This document shows, piece after piece, positions 27,087 to 35,308 of a stretch of 64,000 bases of DNA. The stretch's first letter is position 1. Each line of letters opens with the position of its first letter. The stretch is from an uncultured bacterium. Lineage in GTDB: Bacteria > Cyanobacteriota > Vampirovibrionia > Gastranaerophilales > Gastranaerophilaceae. The notes below the pieces were generated by a model. That model had not been told where the DNA came from, searched no databases, and worked only from the letters and a program-made list of their open reading frames with translations. The position numbers were made by a program, and so were the translations under genes. The stretch is from contig CASFPN010000020.1 of assembly GCA_949296425.1 (NCBI GenBank), positions 1 to 64,000 on the forward strand, given 5' to 3'.

Positions 27087-27366
27087 TAAAGCCCGTTAAT
27101 TGAATTAAATGCCACCCGAATTGTGTTTCAACCGGTTCAGATATATCCCCGATTTCTTTCAATTCAAATGCCGCATCTTCAAAAGGCTTTACCATAACAC
27201 CTTTTTTAAAAAATCCTAAATCTCCTCCTTCATGTCCAGATGGACAAAGGGATACTTCTGCTGCAACTTTTGCAAAATCTTTGCCGTTTAATATATCAGT
27301 TCTTAGTTTATCAGCTTCTTCTTTTGATTGTACAAGAATATGGCTTGCCCTAACTTCTCTGCGCAT
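27076..27366 (-). CDS. Parvulin-type peptidyl-prolyl cis-trans isomerase
   Basis: A 96-residue single-domain rotamase: VRASHILVQSKEEADKLRTDILNG, GGDLGFFKKGVMVKPFEDAAFEL and FGWHLIQLTG are the parvulin signatures. No signal peptide or anchor, so a cytoplasmic free-standing PpiC-type enzyme. AAGGAG lies upstream of the ATG. First gene of the series leading through aminopeptidase P to the RTX protein. Confidence 0.92.
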   Translation of the reverse strand: MRREVRASHILVQSKEEADKLRTDILNGKDFAKVAAEVSLCPSGHEGGDLGFFKKGVMVKPFEDAAFELKEIGDISEPVETQFGWHLIQLTGFIDD

Positions 27367-27441
27367 AACAAAACTCCTTATTTTCTTTTTTTTTTACAAA
27401 AAAAAGTTAACACAAAACCTAATTGTTTTCAATACATAAAA

Positions 27442-27472
27442 TAAAAAGACTTGTCCGGTAAAACCTGACAAG
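27442..27472 (-). terminator. Intrinsic terminator
   Basis: On the minus strand CTTGTCAGGT-TTT-ACCGGACAAG forms a 10-bp stem with one mismatch, followed by TCTTTTTATTTT. It faces no coding gene on that strand upstream; the nearest thing it could end is the structured RNA candidate to its right. Confidence 0.65.
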
Positions 27473-27665
27473 CCGTTGCATATCAAACATAGAGTCTGTA
27501 TATAATGTTGTACATAGTATTTTGTTGGGAATAAGCTTGTTATATTTTAAACCAAACCGCTCAAAGAACAAATCTTGTCGCAACCCCGAAAAAAGTGCCT
27601 GGATATAACAAGCTTATGTATATATAATACCCTTTTTTCAGCATGTTTTCACCACTCGGGAGAAT
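27442..27665 (-). ncRNA. Structured RNA candidate in gene-free stretch
   Basis: Between the parvulin gene and tRNA-Gly there is no coding frame for about 400 bp. A perfect 15-bp inverted repeat (ATAAGCTTGTTATAT at 27531-27545, its complement at 27603-27617) encloses a 57-nt loop. The minus strand then meets a good intrinsic terminator. Together these suggest a minus-strand RNA of about 180-220 nt. I considered 6S RNA but the closing stem is too far from the 3' end. A plus-strand transcript from TATAAT at 27501 cannot be excluded, so strand and ends are uncertain. Confidence 0.4.
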
Positions 27666-27771
27666 AACTTTTTAAAATATATTATAATTTAATAGGACTA
27701 ATCCAAAAGTATTAGCCAAAATAATTATATGCGCTTGCAAAAAAAAATTTTTATAGTATATTAAAAAATAT

Positions 27772-27844
27772 GCGGAAGTAACTCAATGGCTAGAGTACCT
27801 GCCTTCCAAGCAGGCTGTTGCGAGTTCGAGTCTCGTCTTCCGCT
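27772..27844 (+). tRNA. tRNA-Gly (anticodon TCC)
   Basis: The cloverleaf folds by eye. The acceptor stem is GCGGAAG/CTTCCGC with discriminator T. The anticodon stem CCTGC/GCAGG has loop CTTCCAA, giving TCC, which reads GGA/GGG. The T-arm GCGAG-TTCGAGT-CTCGT follows. CCA is not encoded, unlike the tRNA-His in this window. Confidence 0.95.
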
Positions 27845-27884
27845 ATTTTTGTACTTTGTTTTATTTTAAGCAGGAGATATGTGC

Positions 27885-28745
27885 ATGCTTGATGAATTAT
27901 TAGCCTTTGCGGATAAGTTTGATAAAATATTAACAGCATTTAAAATCAACCTTATTGCCGGCACAATTATAAATCTTGTAATAATAATAGTACTTTTTAA
28001 GCTGACAGATATTTTTACAAACAAGCTTAAAGAAAAATTTATTAAATCAGGCGAAAGTCCGTTACCTGTAGAACATATTATACCTGCTATCGGGAAAGTA
28101 GTTAAATTTCTTATTGCATTTATAATTATAGCTTCGTTTTTACAAAGCCACGGTTATTCATTAACTTCATTGATTGCCGGCTTCGGAATCACAGGGTTAG
28201 CTGTCAGTTTTGCTGCTCAGCAGACAATATCCTCAATTTTCGGAACAATAGCACTACTCGGGGATAAAGTTTATAAAATTGGGGATTATGTAAAAATAAA
28301 TGATCTTGAAGGAACTGTTGAAGCTATAAGTATTCGCTCCACCAAAATACGAAACCTTGAAAACTTTGTTGTAACAGTGCCGAACGACATGGTAGCAAAC
28401 AGTATTATATCCAATGTATCATGGGCAAAAAAAAGAAGAATTGATGTAATCTTCGGAGTTACTTACGATACCTCTGATGAAAAACTAAAACGTGCGATGG
28501 AAATTATTAACGAATCAGCTGTTGCAAATCACGATATATATCATGACTTCAGCACTTTTATGCATGAACTGGACAGCAGTTCAATTAACATAAGGTTCAT
28601 AGGTTATGCCAAAACAAAATCGTATGATACTTTTGTTAAAATAAAAAGTGCGTTTCTTTTTGACGTAACATCACGTTTCCGCAAAGAAGGAATAGAATTT
28701 GCATTTCCTTCACAGACTGTTTACATGGGTAAAAATGAAAATTAA
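27885..28745 (+). CDS. Small-conductance mechanosensitive channel (MscS family)
   Basis: About 286 residues from the ATG at 27885; GGAG is 8 bp upstream of it but only 2 bp from an earlier ATG at 27879. Three membrane helices come first. TM3 is LIAGFGITGLAVSFAAQQTISSIFGTIALLGDKVYKIGDYV, the pore and gate signature of MscS, and the beta domain IRSTKIRNLENFVVTVPNDMV follows. It opens under membrane tension to release solutes on osmotic down-shock. Its 3' end overlaps rlmH by 11 bp. Confidence 0.92.
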   Translation: MLDELLAFADKFDKILTAFKINLIAGTIINLVIIIVLFKLTDIFTNKLKEKFIKSGESPLPVEHIIPAIGKVVKFLIAFIIIASFLQSHGYSLTSLIAGFGITGLAVSFAAQQTISSIFGTIALLGDKVYKIGDYVKINDLEGTVEAISIRSTKIRNLENFVVTVPNDMVANSIISNVSWAKKRRIDVIFGVTYDTSDEKLKRAMEIINESAVANHDIYHDFSTFMHELDSSSINIRFIGYAKTKSYDTFVKIKSAFLFDVTSRFRKEGIEFAFPSQTVYMGKNEN

Positions 28746-29205
28746 AATTCTTGCTCTCGGGAAAATTAAAGAAAAATTTCTTAAAGAAGGTATTAACGAA
28801 TTTTTAAAACGACTAACAGCTTATACATCTTTAGAGATTGTTGAAATCCCTGCCATAGAAATCAAAGATGAAAATCTGACGGAAAGAATTCTTGAACAAG
28901 AGGGGGAAAAAATACTTTCAAGAATTAAAAAAGAGTCATTTGTAATTACACTTGAAATCAATGGCAAAATGCTGACATCCGAAGAATTTGCAGCAAAGAT
29001 AGAAGAAATTGCAAATGGCGGAATTTCCGAAATTATTTTTGTGATAGGCTCTTCCTGCGGAATTTCAGCAGCAGTATCAAACCGTGCGAATCTAAAAATA
29101 AGCTTGTCAAAAATGACATTTCTTCATCAATTTGCACGGCTTATACTTATTGAACAAATCTATAGGGCTTTCAAAATTATAAAAGGAGAAACATATCACA
29201 AGTGA
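28735..29205 (+). CDS. rlmH: 23S rRNA pseudouridine-1915 N3-methyltransferase
   Basis: About 156 residues from the ATG at 28735, which fits the family length; a longer frame to 28699 would lie inside the MscS gene. It has MKIKILALGKIKEKFLKEGINEFLKRL at the N-terminus, FVIGSSCGIS (SAM loop) and LSKMTFLHQFARLILIEQIYRAFKIIKGETYHK at the C-terminus. These are the SPOUT knot and C-terminal signature of RlmH. Confidence 0.95.
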   Translation: MKIKILALGKIKEKFLKEGINEFLKRLTAYTSLEIVEIPAIEIKDENLTERILEQEGEKILSRIKKESFVITLEINGKMLTSEEFAAKIEEIANGGISEIIFVIGSSCGISAAVSNRANLKISLSKMTFLHQFARLILIEQIYRAFKIIKGETYHK

Positions 29206-30149
29206 CTATTGTCCGATACTTTGAAGCATTTGGTTTGTAGAACTGCCGCCTTTTTCAACCATACTTGCCCCGCTGCCGCTGAGCCATAAAGGCTTATTTA
29301 AAGCAGAAATAAGACGGAATTGAAAAACATCATATCCCCATTTATTCGGACCTTTTTTACCGTTTATATCTATTGCAAATAACTTAGTGTCCTTACCATA
29401 CCAAACAATAATTGTTCCATCTGCCAATACCCATATATGATTTTTGGTATGAATAGAATTTTCACGCCAGTTCGTAGATCCTGATGTTGCATTGCCGACT
29501 TGTTCTTCGTCAAAATCAGGGTTATTTTCCGCAACTATAGTATCATATCCCTTATACTCAGGAATACAGCCGTCTGCAACTCCGTTGCCTTTACATATCT
29601 TTATTAATTTCAATGTTTTTTGCAATTCATTTCGAAAAACATTGCAATCACTACCTTGATTTGTAGGATTTTCCGCCTCGCCCCATTGAACACAGTTGCC
29701 GTTTTCATATTTTAGACAGGGAGCTCCTACCCAGTCATGACCATAATAACACATCGGATGATATCCCAAATTTACTTCAGCCTGACGAAATCCGTTAAAA
29801 ACAATGTTGTAGGCGTGTTTAAACTGATTTTTTAAAATATGTTTTTGGACATTTGCACTTATAACGGGTAAAGTTATAGCTGCGACAACACCTATTATGC
29901 CGAGGGTGATGAGAACCTCTGCCAATGTAAACGCGCATTTACGTTGCTTGTTCGATAGGGCTGCGTGCGCAGCACCTTTTACAAGGGTAAAGACGTATTT
30001 ACATTGACATTTTACAAGATTTAAATAGCTTGACTTCCGGACATCTTGTCTTATCTCTAGCTCAGGAGTGCCCCCCCCCCGAAGGACAAGCTGTTTACAA
30101 GATCTTGTTTTAAGGCAGATAAGCTTGATAAATTACTCAATTTCTTCAT
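29206..30149 (-). CDS. Prepilin-like protein, start out of frame across a G10 tract
   Basis: The body (29206 to about 29940) has KCAFTLAEVLITLGIIGVVAAITLPVIS, a type IV prepilin N-terminus with Ala before the cleavage point, then about 220 residues including WVLADGTIIVWYG and FAIDINGKKGPNKWGYDVFQF. This frame is open upstream to the G tract at 30071-30080 but contains no ATG or GTG; only a TTG within the FTLAEV motif is available. The good start (ATG 30149, AAAGGAG upstream) is in another frame and hits TAG at 30057. A -1 shift or one extra G in the tract joins the two. A paralogue lies at 32707. Inferred: slippage- or phase-controlled pilin-like protein. Confidence 0.75.
30057..30149 (-). 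CDS. Leader ORF upstream of prepilin-like gene
   Basis: A 30-codon frame from the ATG at 30149 with a strong ribosome site. It ends SFGGGALLS and a stop at 30057-30059, immediately after the G10 tract. It is best read as the zero-frame part of the prepilin-like gene rather than as an independent peptide, because matching leaders with the same FGG(G/R)ALLS ending occur at 33564 and 41981. Confidence 0.5.
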   Translation of the reverse strand: MKKLSNLSSLSALKQDLVNSLSFGGGALLS

Positions 30150-30280
30150 ACAGACTCCTTTCTTAACTGGTTAATATTATAACAAAATTTACGATAATTT
30201 TCAACTGCATTCCTCTATTTGACCTAATATAAAAATTTTAATATGTGGTATAATGAGCCTGAAAGTAAAGGAGATAAAAA

Positions 30281-32065
30281 ATGAGAGAGTTTGAATTTAA
30301 TCTATCCATGGAAGAACTTCAAAAACGCACAAATAAAGATTATCTAACAACAAAAAAAATGCTCAAATGTGATGCCCCTGAGTATCTCGCACTGGCAGAC
30401 GGGGATAAAGAAGCATTAAAATATCTTGTAAAAGCTGCTTATATCCTTGAAAAAATAAACATGCAGCTTGACTGCCATCACAACCTTGAATTTAAAGAAT
30501 TTCTTCAAAGAGAGATTGAAAAAGGAAACAAACAGGCAGAACTTACAAAAATTCTGTTTGATGCCCAAAAAGGTATAAACGCAATTGATACAATGTCAGA
30601 AAAAATTAATCTTGCTAAAGGCATAACAGAACTTCCTGGCAAAGGTGTTTACCCGGAAAACTTATCCAAGGAAGAATTTCATAACATCCTGACAAAAATG
30701 ATTAATGAAGGCAAAGTTGAAGAGGTGAGAAAAATTCTCACACAGCGCTCAGTTGTAGAAAGAAACGGAGATGAACTTATCGGAATTGATTATATTGATA
30801 AGTTTAAAGAAGATTTTGCAAAAATGGCCGATTTTCTTGAAAAAGCAGCAGAAAAATCAACAAATAAAGACTTTAACGAATATTTAATACTTCAGGCAAA
30901 AGCTTTAAGGACGGCTGATCCAATGCTTGATGCCTATGCTGACAAAAAATGGGCAACATTACAGGATACACCGCTTGAATTCACAATAACAAGAGAAAAC
31001 TACGAAGATGAAATGACCGGCACAATTGTAGAAAACAAAGAACTGTCAGATCTTTTGAACAAATACGGAATTAAGCCGATACCAAAAGACTTCTTAGGCG
31101 GCCGCGTTGGAATCGTCAATAAAAAAGGCACAGAAGCATTAATGGCAATAAAAAAATATCTCCCTATACTTGCCAAAAATATGCCGTATGCTGACGAATA
31201 CGAACAAAATATTCAGCCTGCAAATGTTGACACCTCACCGGCCTTACAGTCCTCTTCTCAAGGCGAGGGAAAGTTACAACAGGTAAAATTAAAACAAACA
31301 ATGGTTGATGTCGATTTGGTTGCCGTAACAGGCGATGTCGGAGCATACAGAGGCGGAATTACACTTGCGGAAAATCTTCCAAATGATGACAAACTTTCCC
31401 TAACAATAGGAGGCGGAAGACGTAATGTCTACCACAGACAAATACGTTTTATAAGCGATATAAAAAAACTTCAGGAAAGACTGGATGCAATTTTAGATAA
31501 AGAGCAGCACAAATATTACCTTGATGAAGCTGACCACTGGTTTACAATCGGACATGAAAATGCTCACTCTCTCGGGCCTAAAAAAGCATGTGAAACTCTC
31601 GGCAAATACAGAAATATTATTGAAGAAAATAAAGCTGATATGGGCTCTCTTGCTTTTGTGGATTTACTTACACAACTAGGCATGTACACAGAAGAACAGC
31701 GAAAACAAATCATTGTAACTACCATGACCGATAATTTTCTAAAATCCAAACCAACAATGAGTCAGGCTCACAGAGTCAGAACAGTTATGCAGAACAAATA
31801 TTTTGCACAGCGCGGAGCTTATGATATTATCGACGGAAAAATTCACGTAAATATTGATAAAGTTGTTCCGATTGCTAAAGAAATGCTCGCGGAGATTGTA
31901 AGAATTCAAATAGACGGAGATTTTGGCAAAGCAGAAAAATATGTTACTGACAACTTTGTATGGACAGACAATATGGAGCTTATTGCACAAAAATTGCAAA
32001 AAGTGAGTAAAACTCTTAACGGCAGAACAGAATCGGAACTTGCTGAAAAATTACTACAAGAATAA
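30281..32065 (+). CDS. M49-like (dipeptidyl-peptidase III-related) metallohydrolase
   Basis: A 594-residue cytoplasmic protein without a signal peptide. The zinc motif is GHENAHSLGP (His425, Glu426, His429). EENKADMGS follows about 20 residues later (448-453), giving the third ligand. The HExxH...SLGP...E(E/A)xKAD arrangement is that of bacterial proteins related to dipeptidyl peptidase III; classical M49 has HExxxH. A large helical N-terminal region precedes it, as in that family. The substrate is unknown. AAAGGAG lies upstream and a strong terminator follows. Confidence 0.72.
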   Translation: MREFEFNLSMEELQKRTNKDYLTTKKMLKCDAPEYLALADGDKEALKYLVKAAYILEKINMQLDCHHNLEFKEFLQREIEKGNKQAELTKILFDAQKGINAIDTMSEKINLAKGITELPGKGVYPENLSKEEFHNILTKMINEGKVEEVRKILTQRSVVERNGDELIGIDYIDKFKEDFAKMADFLEKAAEKSTNKDFNEYLILQAKALRTADPMLDAYADKKWATLQDTPLEFTITRENYEDEMTGTIVENKELSDLLNKYGIKPIPKDFLGGRVGIVNKKGTEALMAIKKYLPILAKNMPYADEYEQNIQPANVDTSPALQSSSQGEGKLQQVKLKQTMVDVDLVAVTGDVGAYRGGITLAENLPNDDKLSLTIGGGRRNVYHRQIRFISDIKKLQERLDAILDKEQHKYYLDEADHWFTIGHENAHSLGPKKACETLGKYRNIIEENKADMGSLAFVDLLTQLGMYTEEQRKQIIVTTMTDNFLKSKPTMSQAHRVRTVMQNKYFAQRGAYDIIDGKIHVNIDKVVPIAKEMLAEIVRIQIDGDFGKAEKYVTDNFVWTDNMELIAQKLQKVSKTLNGRTESELAEKLLQE

Positions 32066-32106
32066 AAAAAAGCGGGTTTGGGATATGAACTGAACCCGCT
32101 TTTTTA
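32066..32106 (+). terminator. Intrinsic terminator
   Basis: AAAAAGCGGGTT...AACCCGCTTTTTT: the 8-bp core AGCGGGTT (32071-32078) pairs with AACCCGCT (32093-32100) and is followed by a T run directly after the metallohydrolase gene. Confidence 0.9.
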
Positions 32107-32181
32107 ATATTTATTAATCATATACGCAATTTTTATGAATAAAAAACGTTTATATATTAAAGGGGATAAAAAGGGATAAAT

Positions 32182-32706
32182 ATGAACGTTTCAAAAAAAG
32201 AAAATGTATCTGTATCAAGCTATCAAATGATGGACGGCAGTAATTTTACAGTCGGCGGCTATGAACAAAAATTAAGCCGCTCAGATGGTTCTGTTGCATT
32301 ATTCTTAGGAGGCGGAACCGATTTCAAAAAAGATATTACAACTATTGTAGATATTAAAGGCACATATAATTACGACAAACAAGGAATAATTAATCAAAAT
32401 GCAAGATTGAGAACAAAACTTGGCAAAGAATCAGGCACAACTCAAATAAGATATTCACCTCTTTCGGTAAATGTTCCCGTAGGCAAAAGTACAAATATTT
32501 ATGTAAATCCGCATTATACCGGGCAGTTTGATTTTAGGAACAACAAGTGGACAAATTCAGCCGGAGTTTTTACAGGAATTACTCAAAATATAGGCAAGCA
32601 TATTTCCATATCAGTTGAGGTACAAAGATATAATCTTCAAAATATTAAAGATAACGGAAAGCAAAATTGGGGAATAAATGGAATAGTATCATACACATTT
32701 CAATAA
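32182..32706 (+). CDS. Beta-strand-rich hypothetical protein
   Basis: A 174-residue protein of no family I recognise. From residue 20 on it alternates polar and hydrophobic residues (SVALFLGGGTDF, TTIVDIKGTYNYD, TTQIRYSPLSVNV, NIYVNPHYTGQFDF, ISISVEVQRYNLQ). It ends with an aromatic residue near the C-terminus (SYTFQ), as in outer-membrane beta-barrels. No signal peptide is visible, so surface location is doubtful unless the start is wrong. AAGGGATAAAT precedes the ATG. Confidence 0.6.
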   Translation: MNVSKKENVSVSSYQMMDGSNFTVGGYEQKLSRSDGSVALFLGGGTDFKKDITTIVDIKGTYNYDKQGIINQNARLRTKLGKESGTTQIRYSPLSVNVPVGKSTNIYVNPHYTGQFDFRNNKWTNSAGVFTGITQNIGKHISISVEVQRYNLQNIKDNGKQNWGINGIVSYTFQ

Positions 32707-33632
32707 CTATTTTGCTATTTCTTGCATCATTTCTGTTGTGCCTACTCCGCCTTTTTCAACCATATTTGCTCCGCCGCCTCTGAGCCATAAAGGCTTATTT
32801 AAAGCAGAAGTAAGACCGAATTGAAAAACATCGTATCCCCATTTATTCGGGCCTTTTTTACCGTTTATATCTAATGCAAATAATTTTGTATCAGAAGCAT
32901 ACCATATAATTATTATACCGTCTGCCAATACCCATATATGATTTCTGGTATGAATAGAATTTTCACGCCAGGCTGCGGCTCCTGAGGTCTGCAGAAGTAT
33001 ATCATCATTGTCTAAATCAGGGTTATTGTCCGCAACTATAGTATCATATCCCTTATACTCAGGAATACAGCCGTCTGCAACTCCGTTGCCTTCGCAAACT
33101 TTTATTACCTTGAGAGTTTTTAATAATGTTTGTCTAAATACTGCACAATCACTATTTTGATTTGTAGGATTTCCACCAGGGGCGTACTCAAGGCAGATGC
33201 CGGCTGTACTATCATATCTTATGCAATCAGTACCAATGTTGTCATCACCATAATAACACATTGGATGATATCCCAAATTTACTTCAGCCTGACGAAATCC
33301 GTTAAAAATAATGTTGTAGGCGTGTTTAAACTGATTTTTTAAAATATGTTTTTGGACATTTGCACTTATAACGGGTAAAGTTATAGCTGCGACAACACCT
33401 ATTATGCCGAGGGTGATGAGAACCTCTGCCAATGTAAACGCGCATTTGCGCTGCTTGTTTGATAGGGCTGCGTGCGCAGCACCTTTTACAAGGGTAAAGA
33501 CGTATTTACATTGACATTTTACAAGATTTAAATAGCTTGACTTCCGGACATCTTGTCTTATCTCTAGCTCAGGAGTGCCCTCCCCCCGAAGGGTTCAAAC
33601 TCAGTAATATTAACAGTTTTAACTTCTTCCAT
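32707..33632 (-). CDS. Prepilin-like protein, start out of frame across an interrupted G tract
   Basis: A paralogue of the gene at 29206. The segment from KCAFTLAEVLITLG through NVQKHILKNQFKHAYN and RQAEVNLGYHPMCYYG is almost identical, the middle differs, and the end (GKKGPNKWGYDVFQF) is again shared. The only good start (ATG 33632, behind GGAG) runs in zero frame to TAG at 33564. The body frame opens from the tract GGGGGGAGGG (33578-33587, 10 bases) and has no ATG or GTG of its own before the prepilin motif. A -1 shift or one inserted base would fuse them. That the 10-base length persists in an interrupted tract argues against a plain homopolymer sequencing error. Confidence 0.75.
33564..33632 (-). 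CDS. Leader ORF upstream of prepilin-like gene
   Basis: A 22-codon frame MEEVKTVNITEFEPFGGRALLS with GGAG upstream, ending just past the G tract. It is probably the zero-frame N-terminus of the prepilin-like gene at 32707. The sister leader at 41981 reads MEEAKIVTIVEFEPFGGGALLS. Confidence 0.5.
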   Translation of the reverse strand: MEEVKTVNITEFEPFGGRALLS

Positions 33633-33738
33633 CTTCAAAACTCCTTTTTATAATATAACATATCCATTATAACAGAATTTATTAACAAATTCAATATATA
33701 AAATTGCATTACAAAAAAATTTCCTGTATAATACAGGA

Positions 33739-34548
33739 ATGGGAAGTTTACAAAAATATTATAAACAATCCGCCACTTATAAAATTTTTACGGGAATGTT
33801 CAGAGAGTTTGCGGATTTTCTGGACACATTAGGAAAAATTACACTCAACGGAATTGATGTCGCAAAATTTATTTTAAAAGGACAGATTGAAAAAAGTGAA
33901 GTAATTGAACAGTGTTACAGATTCGGGATTACATCGCTGCCCATTACATTATCAATTGTCGGAATGACATCAATTATCGTTGCTTCACAGGTTGCCCTTG
34001 AAATGGTCAAGCAGGGCGGAGGAAACTTTGTAGGACTTTTGATGACAATACTTATTGTAAGAGAAGTCGGTGTTATTATGTCAGGTTTTGCAATAATATC
34101 AATGATAGGTTCTTCAATAGCTTCTGAAATTGCAACTATGCGCGTTACTGAACAAATAGATGCCATTGAAGTTTTAAAAGTAAACCCGATTAGATATCTC
34201 TTTGTGCCGCGCGTAATTGCAGGAATGCTTATGATGTCTCCGGTTGTTATTATAGCCTCCGCTGTCGGTGTAATAGCCGGAGCAGTAACTTCAAATCTGA
34301 CTTCAGGATTAGGCTACAGAGCATTTTTCGATTCTGCATGGCTTGGAATCTATATGAAGGATCTGTGTGTATGTTTGTTAAAAGCAGTTTGTTTCGGAGG
34401 CACTATTGCTCTTATAAGCTGCTCTACAGGCTACTATGCAAAAGGAGGCGCTAAAGGTGTTGGAGAAGCTACAAATAAAGCCGTTGTCTGGTCTTTTGTC
34501 GCTATCGTTATCTGGGATATGTTCTTTGCTATAGCATTTTTCTTTTAA
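33739..34548 (+). CDS. mlaE: MlaE-family ABC transporter permease
   Basis: A 269-residue integral membrane protein of the MlaE/YrbE family, the permease of phospholipid transport systems that keep outer-membrane lipid asymmetry. It shows SLPITLSIVGMTSIIVASQVALEM, ASEIATMRVTEQIDAIEVLKVNPIRYLFVPRVIAG (the conserved EQIDAL-like loop) and GGAKGVGEATNKAVV near the C-terminus. The ATPase gene follows after 18 bp. No MlaD/MCE gene is adjacent. Confidence 0.92.
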   Translation: MGSLQKYYKQSATYKIFTGMFREFADFLDTLGKITLNGIDVAKFILKGQIEKSEVIEQCYRFGITSLPITLSIVGMTSIIVASQVALEMVKQGGGNFVGLLMTILIVREVGVIMSGFAIISMIGSSIASEIATMRVTEQIDAIEVLKVNPIRYLFVPRVIAGMLMMSPVVIIASAVGVIAGAVTSNLTSGLGYRAFFDSAWLGIYMKDLCVCLLKAVCFGGTIALISCSTGYYAKGGAKGVGEATNKAVVWSFVAIVIWDMFFAIAFFF

Positions 34549-34566
34549 AGAGGTACAATAAATTAT

Positions 34567-35292
34567 ATGAGTATCGAAGTAAAAAATTTAATAAAAACAT
34601 TCGGTGAAAAAACCGTTATAAATGATGTATCTTTTAAAGTAGATAACGGAGAAACTCTTGCAATAGTTGGTTTTTCAGGTTCCGGTAAAAGTACAATACT
34701 GAAACTGATATGCGGTCTTATAACTCCGGACAGTGGAGAAATCATCACCTCACAAGGTGATATAGCAATGGTTTTTCAGTATTCGGCATTATTTGATTCC
34801 TTAAACGTCGCGGATAACATTGCTTTTGCTCTCAAAGAAAGAAAAGATTTAAGAAATAAATATACAGAAAAAGAAATTAAAAATATAGTTGCAGAAAAAC
34901 TTGAACTAGTAGGATTAAAAGGAATTGAGAACAAATTTCCGTCGGAGCTGTCAGGCGGTATGCAAAAGCGTGTCAGTTTTGCACGCGCAATCGTAACTGC
35001 ACCTAATTCAATTCTTTATGACGAACCAACATCAGGGCTTGACCCGATATCTTCAACACTTATTGAAGACTATATTGTAAGACTGAAAAAAGAAACAAAT
35101 GCAGCATCAATTGTGGTTACCCACCAGATGTCAACAATTAGAAGAACTGCCAACAGGGTTATTATGCTTTATGACGGGAAAATTGTATACGAAGGTACGC
35201 CTGATGACATGCTCAAACAAAATAACGCCTATACAAAACAATTTGTAACGGCATCTCTTGACGGACCAATGCAGATGATATCAGAGAATTAA
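34567..35292 (+). CDS. mlaF: MlaF-type ABC transporter ATP-binding protein
   Basis: A 241-residue ATPase pairing with the upstream permease. Walker A is GFSGSGKST, the Q-loop MVFQYSALFDSLNVADNIAF, the signature LSGGMQKRVSFARAI, Walker B ILYDEPTSGLDP, and the switch VVTHQM. The FDSLNV(A/W) segment and the VTHQM form are typical of Mla/Ttg2-type ATPases. The aminotransferase gene begins 16 bp later. Confidence 0.92.
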   Translation: MSIEVKNLIKTFGEKTVINDVSFKVDNGETLAIVGFSGSGKSTILKLICGLITPDSGEIITSQGDIAMVFQYSALFDSLNVADNIAFALKERKDLRNKYTEKEIKNIVAEKLELVGLKGIENKFPSELSGGMQKRVSFARAIVTAPNSILYDEPTSGLDPISSTLIEDYIVRLKKETNAASIVVTHQMSTIRRTANRVIMLYDGKIVYEGTPDDMLKQNNAYTKQFVTASLDGPMQMISEN

Positions 35293-35308
35293 GAAAGAGG
35301 GGATAAAA

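Noticed and set aside
27442-27665. 6S RNA
   Set aside because: The long stem is not near both ends of any likely transcript and I cannot see the open central bubble; left as an unassigned structured RNA.
30071-30080. Dismissing the G10 tracts as sequencing error
   Set aside because: Possible for one locus, but three loci share the 10-base length, one with an internal A, and the in-frame sister has 11; raw reads would settle it, so it is kept as a finding.
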